A stretch of 43,221 bases of DNA. It comes from an uncultured Bacilli bacterium (GTDB lineage: Bacteria > Bacillota_I > Bacilli_A > RF39 > UBA660). Position 1 is the first letter of the stretch. Each line of letters opens with the position of its first letter. The position numbers were made by a program, and so were the translations under genes. The notes beneath the pieces were generated by a model that made no database searches, was not told the DNA's origin, and saw nothing but the letters and a program-made list of their open reading frames with translations. Location: contig CAKOXR010000004.1 in the NCBI GenBank assembly GCA_934130215.1, positions 1 to 43,221 of the forward strand. The letters are read 5' to 3'. This document shows, piece after piece, positions 29,804-38,596 of this stretch.

Positions 29804-31769
29804 TATTAAAAAAGGTTTAGTACCTTATATGGCTTTTTTCTTAGTTGTTATGCTTGTACTTGCTTTTTTATCTGGTACAGGTTACAAAACACATGAAATT
29901 ACATATGATAAATTTTTAGAATATGTTCAAAGTGAAGATAAAGCTAGTCAAATAAAATATATTGATATAACATCTAATAGTGCTGCTGGAATTTATACTA
30001 TTAGTGGTAAATTAAATAGTTATGGTGAAAAAGAATCATTTACTTTTTCAATTACTAATTCAGATGCTCTTGTTGGAAAAATTTATGAACTAGCGAATGA
30101 ATATAAGTTTGATGTTAAAGCATCAAGAGATCCTGGTTCTAGTACGGTTTTATATTTTGTTATAAATATATTACCATTTATAATATTTGGTGTTGTTATA
30201 TTTGTTTTTTTATCAAAACAAATGGGTAGTGCTAATAAATCAATGGATTTTGGAAGAAGTAGAGCAAGATTAAATGATGGTGGAAATAAAGTTACATTTA
30301 AAGATGTTGCTGGTTTAGATGAAGAAAAAGAAGAAGTTCAAGAATTGATTGATTTCTTGAAAGAACCAAAAAAATTCCAAAAAATGGGTGCTAGAATACC
30401 AAAAGGAGTTTTATTAGTAGGTCCTCCAGGTACAGGTAAAACATTACTTGCAAGGGCTGTTGCTGGTGAAGCTAATGTTCCATTTTATTTTATAAGTGGA
30501 TCTGATTTCGTTGAATTATTTGTAGGTATTGGTGCATCAAGAGTTCGTGATATGTTTAGACAAGCTAAACATAATGCTCCATGTTTAATATTTATTGATG
30601 AAATTGATGCTGTAGGTCGTCAAAGAGGAGCTGGTCTTGGCGGTGGTCATGATGAAAGAGAACAAACATTAAATCAATTATTAACAGAAATGGATGGATT
30701 TGGTGCTAATGAAGGCATTATTATACTTGCTGCAACTAATAGACCAGATGTACTTGATCCTGCACTTTTAAGACCAGGAAGATTTGATAGACAAATTACA
30801 GTTAATTTACCAGATGTTAAAGGTAGAGAAGAAATACTTCAAGTACATGCTAAAGGAAAATTCTTTAATAGAGGTGTTAATCTTTCTAATTTAGCAAAAA
30901 GAACAGCTGGATTTAGTGGTGCCGATCTTGAAAATTTATTAAATGAAGCTGCATTACTTGCAGTTAGAAGAAATAAAGATAAAATATCAATGGCTGAAAT
31001 TGATGAAGCACAGGATAGAGTATTAATGGGACCTGCTAAAGTAACTCATAAATATACAGAACATGAAAAAGAAGTTGTTGCTTATCATGAAGCAGGACAT
31101 GCTGTTGTTGGTATTAAACTTGATGGTGCTCATGATGTTCAAAAAATTACAATTATTCCTCGTGGGCAAGCAGGTGGTTATAATTTAATGCTTCCAAAAG
31201 AAGAAACATATTTATCTACTAAAAAAGAATTATTAGAAACAATTAGTGGTTTATTAGGTGGTAGAGTTGCGGAAGTTTTAAAATTTGGTGAAATGACTAC
31301 TGGTGCTCATAATGATTTTGAAAAAGCAACGAAAATTGCTAGAGCAATGGTTACTGAGTATGGTATGAGTAGTTTAGGACCTGTTCAATTTGAGCAACAA
31401 AGTGAAGGTAGTGTTTTCTTAGGTAGAGATTATAATAAGAGTCGAAATTTTAGTGGTCAAATTGCTTTTCAAATTGATGAAGAAATGAGAAGAATTATTA
31501 ATGAGCAATATAAAATTACTGAAAAAATAATTAAAGAAAATATGGATTTACTTGAATTAATTGCTAAAACTTTAATTGAAAAAGAAACTTTAACTAAAGA
31601 AGAAATAGATAGTTTGGTTAAAAATGGTTCGTTACCAAAAGATGACGAAGTTGTATTTGAAGATATGACAGTTACTGAACTAAAAAAATATGCTGATGAT
31701 AATAATATCGAAATAAAATCAACAAAAAAAGAAGATATTATTAAAGAATTAAAAGATGCTAGTAAATAG
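29793..31769 (+). CDS. ftsH: ATP-dependent zinc metalloprotease FtsH, with extra C-terminal SAP/HeH-like tail
   Basis: 658 residues. Two membrane helices flank an extracytoplasmic domain. The AAA+ module has Walker A GPPGTGKT (about 209), LIFIDEIDAVGRQRG and the second region of homology. The protease has HEAGH (about 431). It degrades membrane and regulatory proteins. The last about 35 residues (MTVTELKKYADDNNIEIKST then KKEDIIKELK) look like a helix-extension-helix/SAP/Rho-N module, unusual for FtsH. ATG 29793 is 6 nt after GGAGG; the ATG at 29787 touches it. Confidence 0.96.
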   Translation: MKNSIKKGLVPYMAFFLVVMLVLAFLSGTGYKTHEITYDKFLEYVQSEDKASQIKYIDITSNSAAGIYTISGKLNSYGEKESFTFSITNSDALVGKIYELANEYKFDVKASRDPGSSTVLYFVINILPFIIFGVVIFVFLSKQMGSANKSMDFGRSRARLNDGGNKVTFKDVAGLDEEKEEVQELIDFLKEPKKFQKMGARIPKGVLLVGPPGTGKTLLARAVAGEANVPFYFISGSDFVELFVGIGASRVRDMFRQAKHNAPCLIFIDEIDAVGRQRGAGLGGGHDEREQTLNQLLTEMDGFGANEGIIILAATNRPDVLDPALLRPGRFDRQITVNLPDVKGREEILQVHAKGKFFNRGVNLSNLAKRTAGFSGADLENLLNEAALLAVRRNKDKISMAEIDEAQDRVLMGPAKVTHKYTEHEKEVVAYHEAGHAVVGIKLDGAHDVQKITIIPRGQAGGYNLMLPKEETYLSTKKELLETISGLLGGRVAEVLKFGEMTTGAHNDFEKATKIARAMVTEYGMSSLGPVQFEQQSEGSVFLGRDYNKSRNFSGQIAFQIDEEMRRIINEQYKITEKIIKENMDLLELIAKTLIEKETLTKEEIDSLVKNGSLPKDDEVVFEDMTVTELKKYADDNNIEIKSTKKEDIIKELKDASK

Positions 31770-31779
31770 TATCTTTTTC
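31755..31779 (+). terminator. Intrinsic terminator after ftsH
   Basis: GATGCTA (31755-31761) pairs with TAGTATC (31767-31773), one G-T pair, followed by TTTTT. The stem overlaps the end of ftsH. Confidence 0.75.
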
Positions 31780-31953
31780 ATATTGTATTTATGATTTTTA
31801 AAAAACATAATAACATAATATATAAGTTGTAATATTAATGTTTATAAAATTACCTGTTTAATTATTTATTAGAACTTTAAAAGTGTTTTTTTAGTACTTT
31901 TTATTTATTTTTAATAAGTTATTTGATACAATATTAAAAAGAAAGGATTTATT

Positions 31954-32595
31954 ATGATTAAATTAAAAAAAAGAGGATTATTAATAGTTGTTTCAGGACC
32001 ATCAGGTGCAGGAAAAGATACCGTATGTAATTTAGTTAAAAAAACGAGTCCTAATATGTGGATATCTATTTCTTGTACATCTAGAGAAATAAGAAAAGGC
32101 GAAAAAGAAGGAGTTAATTATTTTTATTTAACCAAAGAAGAATTTGAGAATAGAATAAAAAATAATGAATTTTTAGAGTATGCAATATATAATAATAATT
32201 ATTATGGAACACCTTTATATAAAATCGAAGAAAAATTAAATAAAGGTATTGATGTCATTTTAGTAATAGAAGTACAAGGAGCATTAAAAGTAAAGAAAAT
32301 TTATCCTGAAGCAACATTTATATTTATATTACCACCAAGTATGGAAGAATTAAAAAATAGACTTGTAAAAAGAGGAACTGAAAGTAATGAAAAAATATTA
32401 GAACGATTCAAAGTTGCTTATAAAGAAATAAATGAAATATCAAAATATAACTATGTTATAGTAAATGATATATTAGAAGATGCTGCTTTAAAAATGAAAT
32501 CAATTATGTTATCTGAAAAATGTAGAGTTGATAGAATAGAAGAAACTGATTTAAGTAATATAGAAGAATTATTACATGAGAAATTAATTGATTAA
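31954..32595 (+). CDS. gmk: Guanylate kinase
   Basis: 213 residues. P-loop SGPSGAGKDT (14-23), the GMP-binding stretch SCTSREIRKGEKEGVNYFYL and VILVIEVQGALKVKK are clear. It phosphorylates GMP to GDP. The ribosome site GAAAGGA precedes the ATG. A -10-like GATACAAT lies at 31925-31932; the 185-bp region before the gene holds the ftsH terminator and otherwise only AT-rich sequence. Confidence 0.96.
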   Translation: MIKLKKRGLLIVVSGPSGAGKDTVCNLVKKTSPNMWISISCTSREIRKGEKEGVNYFYLTKEEFENRIKNNEFLEYAIYNNNYYGTPLYKIEEKLNKGIDVILVIEVQGALKVKKIYPEATFIFILPPSMEELKNRLVKRGTESNEKILERFKVAYKEINEISKYNYVIVNDILEDAALKMKSIMLSEKCRVDRIEETDLSNIEELLHEKLID

Positions 32596-32797
32596 TTTTT
32601 AAAAAAATGACTTTTATATATTGTGAAATAATATATTTTTAATAAACTATAAATATCAAAAAATATAATAAAATCCTTTATAAAATATAATATGTAAACT
32701 TTATAAAAAGAAAAAGTAAATAAAATTAAATAAAAGTATCGAAAAAAAATTAAAAATATGATATCATATATATGTATGAATAGAAATGGTGATTTAC

Positions 32798-33583
32798 ATG
32801 GGAAAAATTATTGCATTAGTTAATCAAAAAGGTGGAGTTGGAAAAACTACAACTAGTATAAACTTAGCAGCTTCTTTGGGGTATTTAAAAAAGAAAGTAT
32901 TACTTGTAGATTTAGATCCACAAGGTAATTCCTCTACAGGACTTGGAATTCATAAATCCAATTTTGAGTATAGTATTTATGAATTGTTAACCGATAAATG
33001 TGGATTAAACGATGTTATTTTAAAAACTAAATTTCAAAATTTATATATAATACCATCATATATAAATCTAGCAGGTGTTAATTTTGAATTGATGGAAAAA
33101 AGCAGACTTGATCCTACATTTATAAAAAATGCTCAATTAAAAAAATATTTAGACCAAGCTAAAGATAAATTTGATTATATTATTATTGATTGTCCACCAT
33201 CACTTGAACTTTTGACATTAAATGCATTAATGGCATCTGATTCAGTAATTATACCTGTACAATGTGAATTCTTTGCATTAGAAGGAATAATGCAATTATT
33301 AAATACAATTGTTCTTGCTCAAAGAGATATAAATCCTAAATTAGAAATAGAAGGAGTTTTACTTACAATGCTTGACAGTCGTACTAATTTAGGGTTAGAG
33401 GTAGTAGAAGAAGTTAAAAGTTATTTTAAAGAAAAAGTTTATGAAACAATTATTCCTAGACTTGTTAGATTATCAGAAGCACCAAGTCATGGCAAACCGA
33501 TTCTTGCTTATGATTTTCAAAGTCGCGGAACAGAAGCATATATAAATTTAGCTAAGGAAGTGATTAGTAAAAATGGAAACTAA
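32798..33583 (+). CDS. parA: Chromosome partitioning ATPase ParA (Soj)
   Basis: 261 residues. The deviant Walker A KGGVGKTTTS (about 10-19), the switch DLDPQGNSSTG and DYIIIDCPPSLELLTLNAL mark a chromosomal ParA. It drives origin separation and in Bacillus also regulates DnaA. I take ATG 32798, 5 nt after GGTGA; ATG 32786 has no site. It overlaps parB by 11 bp. The substrate complex is ParB on parS, i.e. the array at 10649-12587. Confidence 0.96.
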   Translation: MGKIIALVNQKGGVGKTTTSINLAASLGYLKKKVLLVDLDPQGNSSTGLGIHKSNFEYSIYELLTDKCGLNDVILKTKFQNLYIIPSYINLAGVNFELMEKSRLDPTFIKNAQLKKYLDQAKDKFDYIIIDCPPSLELLTLNALMASDSVIIPVQCEFFALEGIMQLLNTIVLAQRDINPKLEIEGVLLTMLDSRTNLGLEVVEEVKSYFKEKVYETIIPRLVRLSEAPSHGKPILAYDFQSRGTEAYINLAKEVISKNGN

Positions 33584-34451
33584 GAAAAAAGCTTTAGGTA
33601 TGGGATTAGAGCAATTATTTAATGGTGATAATATAGATATTGCTTCATTCGAGAAAAAAATATATGAATCAACTTCAAGTGAAGAAATTGTTGAACTTAA
33701 TTTAGATGAATTAAGACCAAATCCATATCAACCAAGATTGAATTTTAATGAAGATGCCTTAAAAGATTTAGCGGCATCAATAAAAGAAAACGGTGTTTTT
33801 CAACCAATTATTGTTAAAAAAAGTATTAAAGGTTATGAAATAATTGCAGGAGAAAGAAGAGTTCGTGCTAGTAGAATGGCAGGTTTAAAAACTATTCCAG
33901 CAATTATAAGAACATTTACCGATGATCAAATGATGAGTATTGCTTTACTTGAAAATTTACAAAGAGAAAATTTAAATGTAATAGAAGAAGCAAAAGCATA
34001 CAAATTAATGCTTGAAAGATTATCTTTAACTCAAGAAGAATTATCTAATAAAGTTGGAAAAAGTAGAAGTCATATTACTAATATTTTAGGTATTTTAAGA
34101 TTACCAGATGAAGTTCAATCTTTGTTAAAATATGGTAAAATAACAATGGGACATGCAAGAGTATTAAGCAAACTTGAAGATAATAAAAAAATAGTTGAAA
34201 TTGCAAATAAAATAATTGATGAAGATTTAAGTGTGCGAGATTTAGAAAAAATGATTGATGATAGTTTTGAAAGAAAAGTAAAAATTCATAAAAATGTAAA
34301 AACTATTGATCCTAATATTCGTGATATAGAAAATAATTTAATGGAAAAATTTGATACTAAAGTTAAGATTCGTGATAATAAAATTGAAATTAAATTTAAT
34401 AATACAGCAGATTTAAATAGAATATTGGAAATTTTTAAATATAATGAGTGA
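33573..34451 (+). CDS. parB: Chromosome partitioning protein ParB (Spo0J), parS reader
   Basis: 292 residues. The N-terminal ParA-interacting region is followed by the CTPase/clamp domain with GERRVRASRMAG (about 94) and ALLENLQRENLN, the helix-turn-helix (LTQEELSNKVGKSRSHITNI, about 152-171) and a C-terminal dimer domain. ParB and Noc differ at few positions: ParB has Arg in KSR and Gly in GHAR, Noc has Gln and Arg. This protein has KSRSH and MGHAR, so it should bind parS, not the Noc site. It spreads as a CTP-dependent clamp and loads SMC. Confidence 0.95.
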   Translation: METKKKALGMGLEQLFNGDNIDIASFEKKIYESTSSEEIVELNLDELRPNPYQPRLNFNEDALKDLAASIKENGVFQPIIVKKSIKGYEIIAGERRVRASRMAGLKTIPAIIRTFTDDQMMSIALLENLQRENLNVIEEAKAYKLMLERLSLTQEELSNKVGKSRSHITNILGILRLPDEVQSLLKYGKITMGHARVLSKLEDNKKIVEIANKIIDEDLSVRDLEKMIDDSFERKVKIHKNVKTIDPNIRDIENNLMEKFDTKVKIRDNKIEIKFNNTADLNRILEIFKYNE

Positions 34452-34455
34452 TGTT

Positions 34456-34638
34456 ATGAAAGATTATAAATTAGGAAGTATTGTAATTATGAAAAAAAAT
34501 CATCCTTGTGGAGGAAATAAATTTGAAATTGTAAGAATGGGTGCTGATATTAAAATAAAATGTTTAGAATGTGGCCATTTAGTAATGTTACCGAGGATAG
34601 ATTTTAATAAAAGAATAAAAAAAGTAGAGTCTTATTAG
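34456..34638 (+). CDS. DUF951 family protein (YyzM-like)
   Basis: About 60 residues: MKDYKLGSIVIMKKNHPCGG, FEIVRMGADIKIKCLECGH and a basic end. One cysteine in HPCG and two in CLECG suggest metal or nucleic-acid binding; function is unknown in the family. Start 34456 matches the family length; ATG 34444 inside parB is the alternative. Neither has a strong ribosome site, so coupling to parB is likely. Bacillus also has yyzM between spo0J and ychF. Confidence 0.85.
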   Translation: MKDYKLGSIVIMKKNHPCGGNKFEIVRMGADIKIKCLECGHLVMLPRIDFNKRIKKVESY

Positions 34639-34647
34639 GAGGCAAAG

Positions 34648-36150
34648 ATGGTTAAAAAAAATACAAAAGGAATAGGACCTGTTGTTGTTATTTTAATATT
34701 AACAATGATAGTAATAGCACTTAGTTCTATTTGCTCTATACTAGAATTTCAAGGAGAAAAAACAGAAATTATTAATGGAACATTAACAACTTCTTTAGTT
34801 TCAGTACAAAACATATTTACTCCATCAGGATTTAAATATATTTTAACAAGTGTTGTTACTAATTTTAAATTATTTAATCCTTTATTTTTACTTATTATAT
34901 CTTTAATAGGTATTGGAATAGGAGAAAGATCAGGATTATTTAAGGCTTTATTTACTCCTTTAAAAAGATTAAAATCACCAATTATAACATTTATAGTATT
35001 TTTTCTAGGAGTTATATTTTCAGTGATTGGAGAATATAGTTTTGTTATTTTGATACCACTTGCTGGTATTATGTATAAATATACAAATAAAAATTCTATG
35101 GTTGGTGTTATAACAGCTTTTTTAGGAATTTGCATTGGTTATGGAACAGGGTTGTTAATAAATGCAAATAATTATGATTTAAGTGTTTTAACTATTGATG
35201 CTGTAAATGCTTCATTTAAATTAAATTATAAATATAATATGTGGTCTAATCTATATATTATGTTATTTAGTACGGTCTTAATAAGTTTAGTTGGTACTAT
35301 TGTAAGTGAAAAATATATAGCAGTAAACTTTAAAAAAAATATTTATGAAGATGATGAATTAATTGTTGATAGACGAGCTAATTCAATAACTTTAATAACA
35401 TTTTTAACTCTTTTAATGGTTGTTATATTAGGAATAATACCAATTAAACCATTAGGATTTCTATTAGATAATAGTGGAGTTAATTATGTTAACAAATTAT
35501 TTAGTTCTTCATCACCATTTTATGCAGGGTTTTTATATATTTTTATATTAATCATGTTAATATGTGGTTATGTATATGGAGATATTTCAAAAAATGTTAA
35601 AAATACAACTGAATATAGTGTTGGTATATCAGCATCATTTGAAAATTTAGGATATGTATTTATTTTAATGTTTTTTACATCTCAATTAATAGGAATTTTA
35701 GAATGGACTAATTTAGATGTTGTAATTGCAACAAATTTATCAAATTTACTTGGTTTAATAGAGTTTTCTGGTGTTCCTTTAATTGTTACATTCTTTTTAA
35801 TTATAGTTATTATGACACTTGTTATGCCAAGTGCCATTAGCAAGTGGAGTATATGTGCACCTACTATTGTTCCTCTTTTTATGAAAAGTAATATGGTTCC
35901 AGCATTCACACAATTTATATTTACTGCCGCTGATGGTGTTGGTAAAGCTATAACACCAGTATTTGGATATTTTAGTGTTTTTCTAGGATATTTAGAAAAA
36001 TATAATGAAAATAGGAATATTACTATTTTTGGAACAATCAAAAGTATTATTGTACCAGTATTATTACTTATTGTAACATGGGTTTTAATTTTAGTTGGAT
36101 GGTATGTTATTGGATTGCCTCTTGGGGTAGGTACTAATTTAACAATGTAA
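34648..36150 (+). CDS. AbgT family transporter
   Basis: A 500-residue polytopic membrane protein. The features GIGIGERSGLF (about 89-99) and PSAISKWSICAPTIVPLFM (about 394-412), followed by ADGVGKAITPVFGYF, match the AbgT family (p-aminobenzoyl-glutamate uptake in E. coli, antimetabolite efflux in others). About eleven to thirteen helices can be seen. The substrate cannot be told. It lies between parB and ychF, where Bacillus has no transporter. A GGAGG ribosome site precedes it. Confidence 0.85.
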   Translation: MVKKNTKGIGPVVVILILTMIVIALSSICSILEFQGEKTEIINGTLTTSLVSVQNIFTPSGFKYILTSVVTNFKLFNPLFLLIISLIGIGIGERSGLFKALFTPLKRLKSPIITFIVFFLGVIFSVIGEYSFVILIPLAGIMYKYTNKNSMVGVITAFLGICIGYGTGLLINANNYDLSVLTIDAVNASFKLNYKYNMWSNLYIMLFSTVLISLVGTIVSEKYIAVNFKKNIYEDDELIVDRRANSITLITFLTLLMVVILGIIPIKPLGFLLDNSGVNYVNKLFSSSSPFYAGFLYIFILIMLICGYVYGDISKNVKNTTEYSVGISASFENLGYVFILMFFTSQLIGILEWTNLDVVIATNLSNLLGLIEFSGVPLIVTFFLIIVIMTLVMPSAISKWSICAPTIVPLFMKSNMVPAFTQFIFTAADGVGKAITPVFGYFSVFLGYLEKYNENRNITIFGTIKSIIVPVLLLIVTWVLILVGWYVIGLPLGVGTNLTM

Positions 36151-36176
36151 AAAAGTGATTTTAATCACTTTTTTTA
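36151..36176 (+). terminator. Intrinsic terminator after the AbgT gene
   Basis: AAAAGTGAT pairs with ATCACTTTT around a 4-nt loop, followed by further T residues. Confidence 0.85.
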
Positions 36177-36219
36177 TATTTATTATTTAATAATATAAAT
36201 TGTTTTTTTTATTGTATGT

Positions 36220-36245
36220 ACTATTTTAGTAAAATAGTGTATAAT
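36220..36245 (+). promoter_or_regulatory. ychF promoter with internal inverted repeat
   Basis: TATAAT lies at 36240-36245. The spacer contains ACTATTTT-AGT-AAAATAGT (36220-36238), a perfect 8-bp inverted repeat. It overlaps the expected -35 to -10 region and could be an operator; no -35 consensus is seen. Confidence 0.5.
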
Positions 36246-36271
36246 ATCATTTAGTTTGAAAGGGTGATTTT

Positions 36272-37375
36272 ATGGCATTGACAGTTGGAATAGTAGGACT
36301 ACCAAATGTTGGTAAATCTACTTTATTTAATGCTTTAACAAATAATAATATACTTGCTGCAAATTATCCATTTGCAACAATTGAACCAAATGTAGGTATA
36401 GTTGCAGTACCAGATAAAAGATTAGAATTCTTAAATGAAATGTATTTACCTCAATCATTAGTTCCTACAACATTAGAGTTTACTGATATTGCAGGATTAG
36501 TAAAAGGAGCATCTCAAGGAGAAGGTTTAGGAAATAAGTTTTTATCTCATATAAGAGAAGTAGATGCAATATGTGAAGTTGTTAGATGTTTTGAAGATGA
36601 AAATATTATTCATGTGAGTGGTAATGTTGATCCTATAAGAGATATAGAAACTATTAATATAGAATTAATGTTATCTGATTTAGAAATTGTAACATCTAGA
36701 CTTGGAAGAATTGAAAAAAAAGCTCTTATGGCAAGAGATAAAGAAAGTTTAAAAGAAGTTGAACTTTTAAAAAAAATAAGAAATGGTTTAGAATCTAATA
36801 TTCCTGTTAGACATTTAGAATTGAATGAAGATGAATTACTTATGATAAAATCATTTTCTTTACTTTCATCAAAACCTATTGTTTATATGGCTAATATTGA
36901 AGAAAAAGATTTACTAAATAATAATAAATATGTAGATATGGTAAAAGAATATGCTTTAAAAGATCAAGCTGAAGTAATTGTTGTATGTGCTAAAATAGAA
37001 GAAGAATTATCAAGTTTGGAATTGAATGATAGAAAATTATTTTTAGATGATTTAGGTATAAAAGAAAGTGGATTAGATAAATTAATTAAATCTTTATATA
37101 GTTTATTAGGACTAAAAACTTTTTTTACATCAGGAACTGATGAAGTAAGAGCTTGGACATTTAAAAATGGAATGAAAGCACCTGAATGTGCAGGTATTAT
37201 TCATTCCGATTTTGAACGAGGTTTTATTAAAGCTGAAGTTATGAGCTTTGGTGATTTAAAAGAATTAGGTAGTGAAAAAGCTGTAAAAGAAGCAGGTAAA
37301 TTAAGACTTGAAGGAAAAGAATATGTTATGCAAGATGGAGATATTTGTTATTTTAGATTTAATGTTACTAAATAA
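36272..37375 (+). CDS. ychF: Redox-regulated ATPase YchF (OLA1 type)
   Basis: 367 residues. G1 motif GLPNVGKSTLFNALT (7-21), G3 DIAGLVKGASQGEGLGN, and NIEEKD in place of the GTPase NKxD, which explains ATP preference in this family. A C-terminal TGS domain follows (KTFFTSGTDEVRAWTF...MQDGDICYFRFN). It binds ribosomes and is linked to stress responses. Ribosome site AAGGGTGA. The 3' end overlaps the convergent gene by 8 bp. Confidence 0.96.
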   Translation: MALTVGIVGLPNVGKSTLFNALTNNNILAANYPFATIEPNVGIVAVPDKRLEFLNEMYLPQSLVPTTLEFTDIAGLVKGASQGEGLGNKFLSHIREVDAICEVVRCFEDENIIHVSGNVDPIRDIETINIELMLSDLEIVTSRLGRIEKKALMARDKESLKEVELLKKIRNGLESNIPVRHLELNEDELLMIKSFSLLSSKPIVYMANIEEKDLLNNNKYVDMVKEYALKDQAEVIVVCAKIEEELSSLELNDRKLFLDDLGIKESGLDKLIKSLYSLLGLKTFFTSGTDEVRAWTFKNGMKAPECAGIIHSDFERGFIKAEVMSFGDLKELGSEKAVKEAGKLRLEGKEYVMQDGDICYFRFNVTK

Positions 37376-37682
37376 CATTTTTTGATAACATTAATTTTCC
37401 TTTTTTTATTACTAAATTTGGATAGTTTTCATCTAATAAAATAAATTTTTTTATATTTTTTTGAATAATAGATATATTCATTGTATGACAATTTGTTTCA
37501 GTAATATAAATATTAATAGGTTTATAATTTGAAACCTTTATTTTATATAATCCTACATAAGGAGCTTTAAAAATAATACAATTAGTATTACATTTTTCAA
37601 GTAATAATTTATTATCAGATGTAAAAACTGATATTTTATAATTTAGTAAATTAATATTATTTATTTTTATTTTTATAATCAT
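37368..37682 (-). CDS. Small hypothetical protein, minus strand
   Basis: 104 residues, rich in Ile, Asn and Lys, with short alternating strands (MIIKIKINNINLLNYKISVF, CIIFKAPYVGLYKIKVSN, INIYI) that suggest a small beta-sandwich. No signal peptide, membrane segment or known motif is seen. Its ribosome site (GAGGG, read at 37689-37693) is good, which supports a real gene. It is the only minus-strand gene right of oriC in the window. I do not recognise the family. Confidence 0.65.
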   Translation of the reverse strand: MIIKIKINNINLLNYKISVFTSDNKLLLEKCNTNCIIFKAPYVGLYKIKVSNYKPINIYITETNCHTMNISIIQKNIKKFILLDENYPNLVIKKGKLMLSKNVI

Positions 37683-37769
37683 TTTATACCCTCTTTATAC
37701 TTTAGAATATGTTTTATTAACGAATTTGTAAATTATATTTATCTATTTAAAAATTTTTTATAAAAAAAG

Positions 37770-37798
37770 TTTACAATATAAAAAAATTTTGCTATAAT
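37770..37798 (+). promoter_or_regulatory. Promoter of rpsF-ssb-rpsR
   Basis: TTTACA (37770-37775), 17-bp spacer, TATAAT (37793-37798). Confidence 0.85.
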
Positions 37799-37804
37799 TT
37801 TAGA

Positions 37805-37868
37805 CGAGTATTTATTTACTCCTTGCTTTGCTTGCACAAAGCCTATGACCATGAGGAGGTGAAGTAGA
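37805..37868 (+). promoter_or_regulatory. Structured leader of rpsF, possible S6:S18 autoregulatory site
   Basis: Two hairpins can form: GAGTA (37806-37810) with TACTC (37817-37821), and GCTTTG (37825-37830) with CAAAGC (37837-37842). Then comes ATG ACC ATG AGG AGG TGA (37845-37862), a five-codon frame that covers the AGGAGGTGA ribosome site. Ribosomal protein S6 with S18 regulates such leaders in many bacteria; I could not confirm the conserved bulge motif here. Confidence 0.4.
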
Positions 37869-38159
37869 ATGAAAAAGTATGAAGTTATGTTTATTGTAAG
37901 ACCTACTTTATCAGAAGAAGAAGTAAGTGCTGTTTTAAACAAATATAAGAAAGTATTAACTGATAATAAAGCAACTATTACAGGTGAAAATGATATGGGA
38001 CAAAGAGAACTTGCTTATGAAATTAAGAAGTTTAAATCAGGTCATTATTTTGTTTTAAATTTTGAAACAGAAAATGAAGAATCTGTAAATGAATTTAATA
38101 GACTTGCTACTATTGATGTTGATATTGTTCGTCATTTAATAACAAAAGTAGGAGAATAA
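37869..38159 (+). CDS. rpsF: 30S ribosomal protein S6
   Basis: 96 residues with the S6 start MKKYEVMFIVRPTLSEEE and the MGQRELAYEIKKFKSGHYFVLNF core. It pairs with S18 on the 30S platform. First gene of rpsF-ssb-rpsR, with a very strong AGGAGGTGA ribosome site. Confidence 0.97.
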   Translation: MKKYEVMFIVRPTLSEEEVSAVLNKYKKVLTDNKATITGENDMGQRELAYEIKKFKSGHYFVLNFETENEESVNEFNRLATIDVDIVRHLITKVGE

Positions 38160-38162
38160 ATT

Positions 38163-38588
38163 ATGAATAAAGCATTATTAGTTGGTCGTATTACGATCAA
38201 ACCGGAACTTAGAACAACTAGTTCAGGAATTCCGTTTACACGCTTTAGTGTAGCAATTAATCGTCCTTTTAGTAACAATGGAGAAAGAGTTGCAGATTTT
38301 ATTAATATACTTGTTTGGAGAAAACAAGCAGAAAATGTATGTAATTTTTTAGATAAAGGTAGTCAAGTTGCTATTGAGGGTAGAATACAAACTGGAAGTT
38401 ATACTGATAAAGATGGAAATAATCGTACTTCATTTGAAGTTGTTGCAGATAATGTACAATTTCTTGATTCTAAATCACAAAGAAGTAATGATAACATGAT
38501 TACAAGTAATGAAAGTGTTGATTTAAATAATGATACTTTTAGTGATTTTGGTGAAAGTGTTTCCATAGATGATAATTTCCTAGAATAG
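38163..38588 (+). CDS. ssb: Single-stranded DNA-binding protein
   Basis: 141 residues. The OB fold opens MNKALLVGRITIKPELR and shows RPFSNNGERVADFINILVWRKQAENVCNFLDKGSQVAIEGRIQTGSY-type features. The C-terminal tail is Ser/Asn/Asp-rich and ends SIDDNFLE, a variant of the usual DDDIPF tip that contacts repair proteins; the final phenylalanine is followed by Leu-Glu. It lies between S6 and S18 as usual. Confidence 0.96.
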   Translation: MNKALLVGRITIKPELRTTSSGIPFTRFSVAINRPFSNNGERVADFINILVWRKQAENVCNFLDKGSQVAIEGRIQTGSYTDKDGNNRTSFEVVADNVQFLDSKSQRSNDNMITSNESVDLNNDTFSDFGESVSIDDNFLE

Positions 38589-38596
38589 GAGAATAT

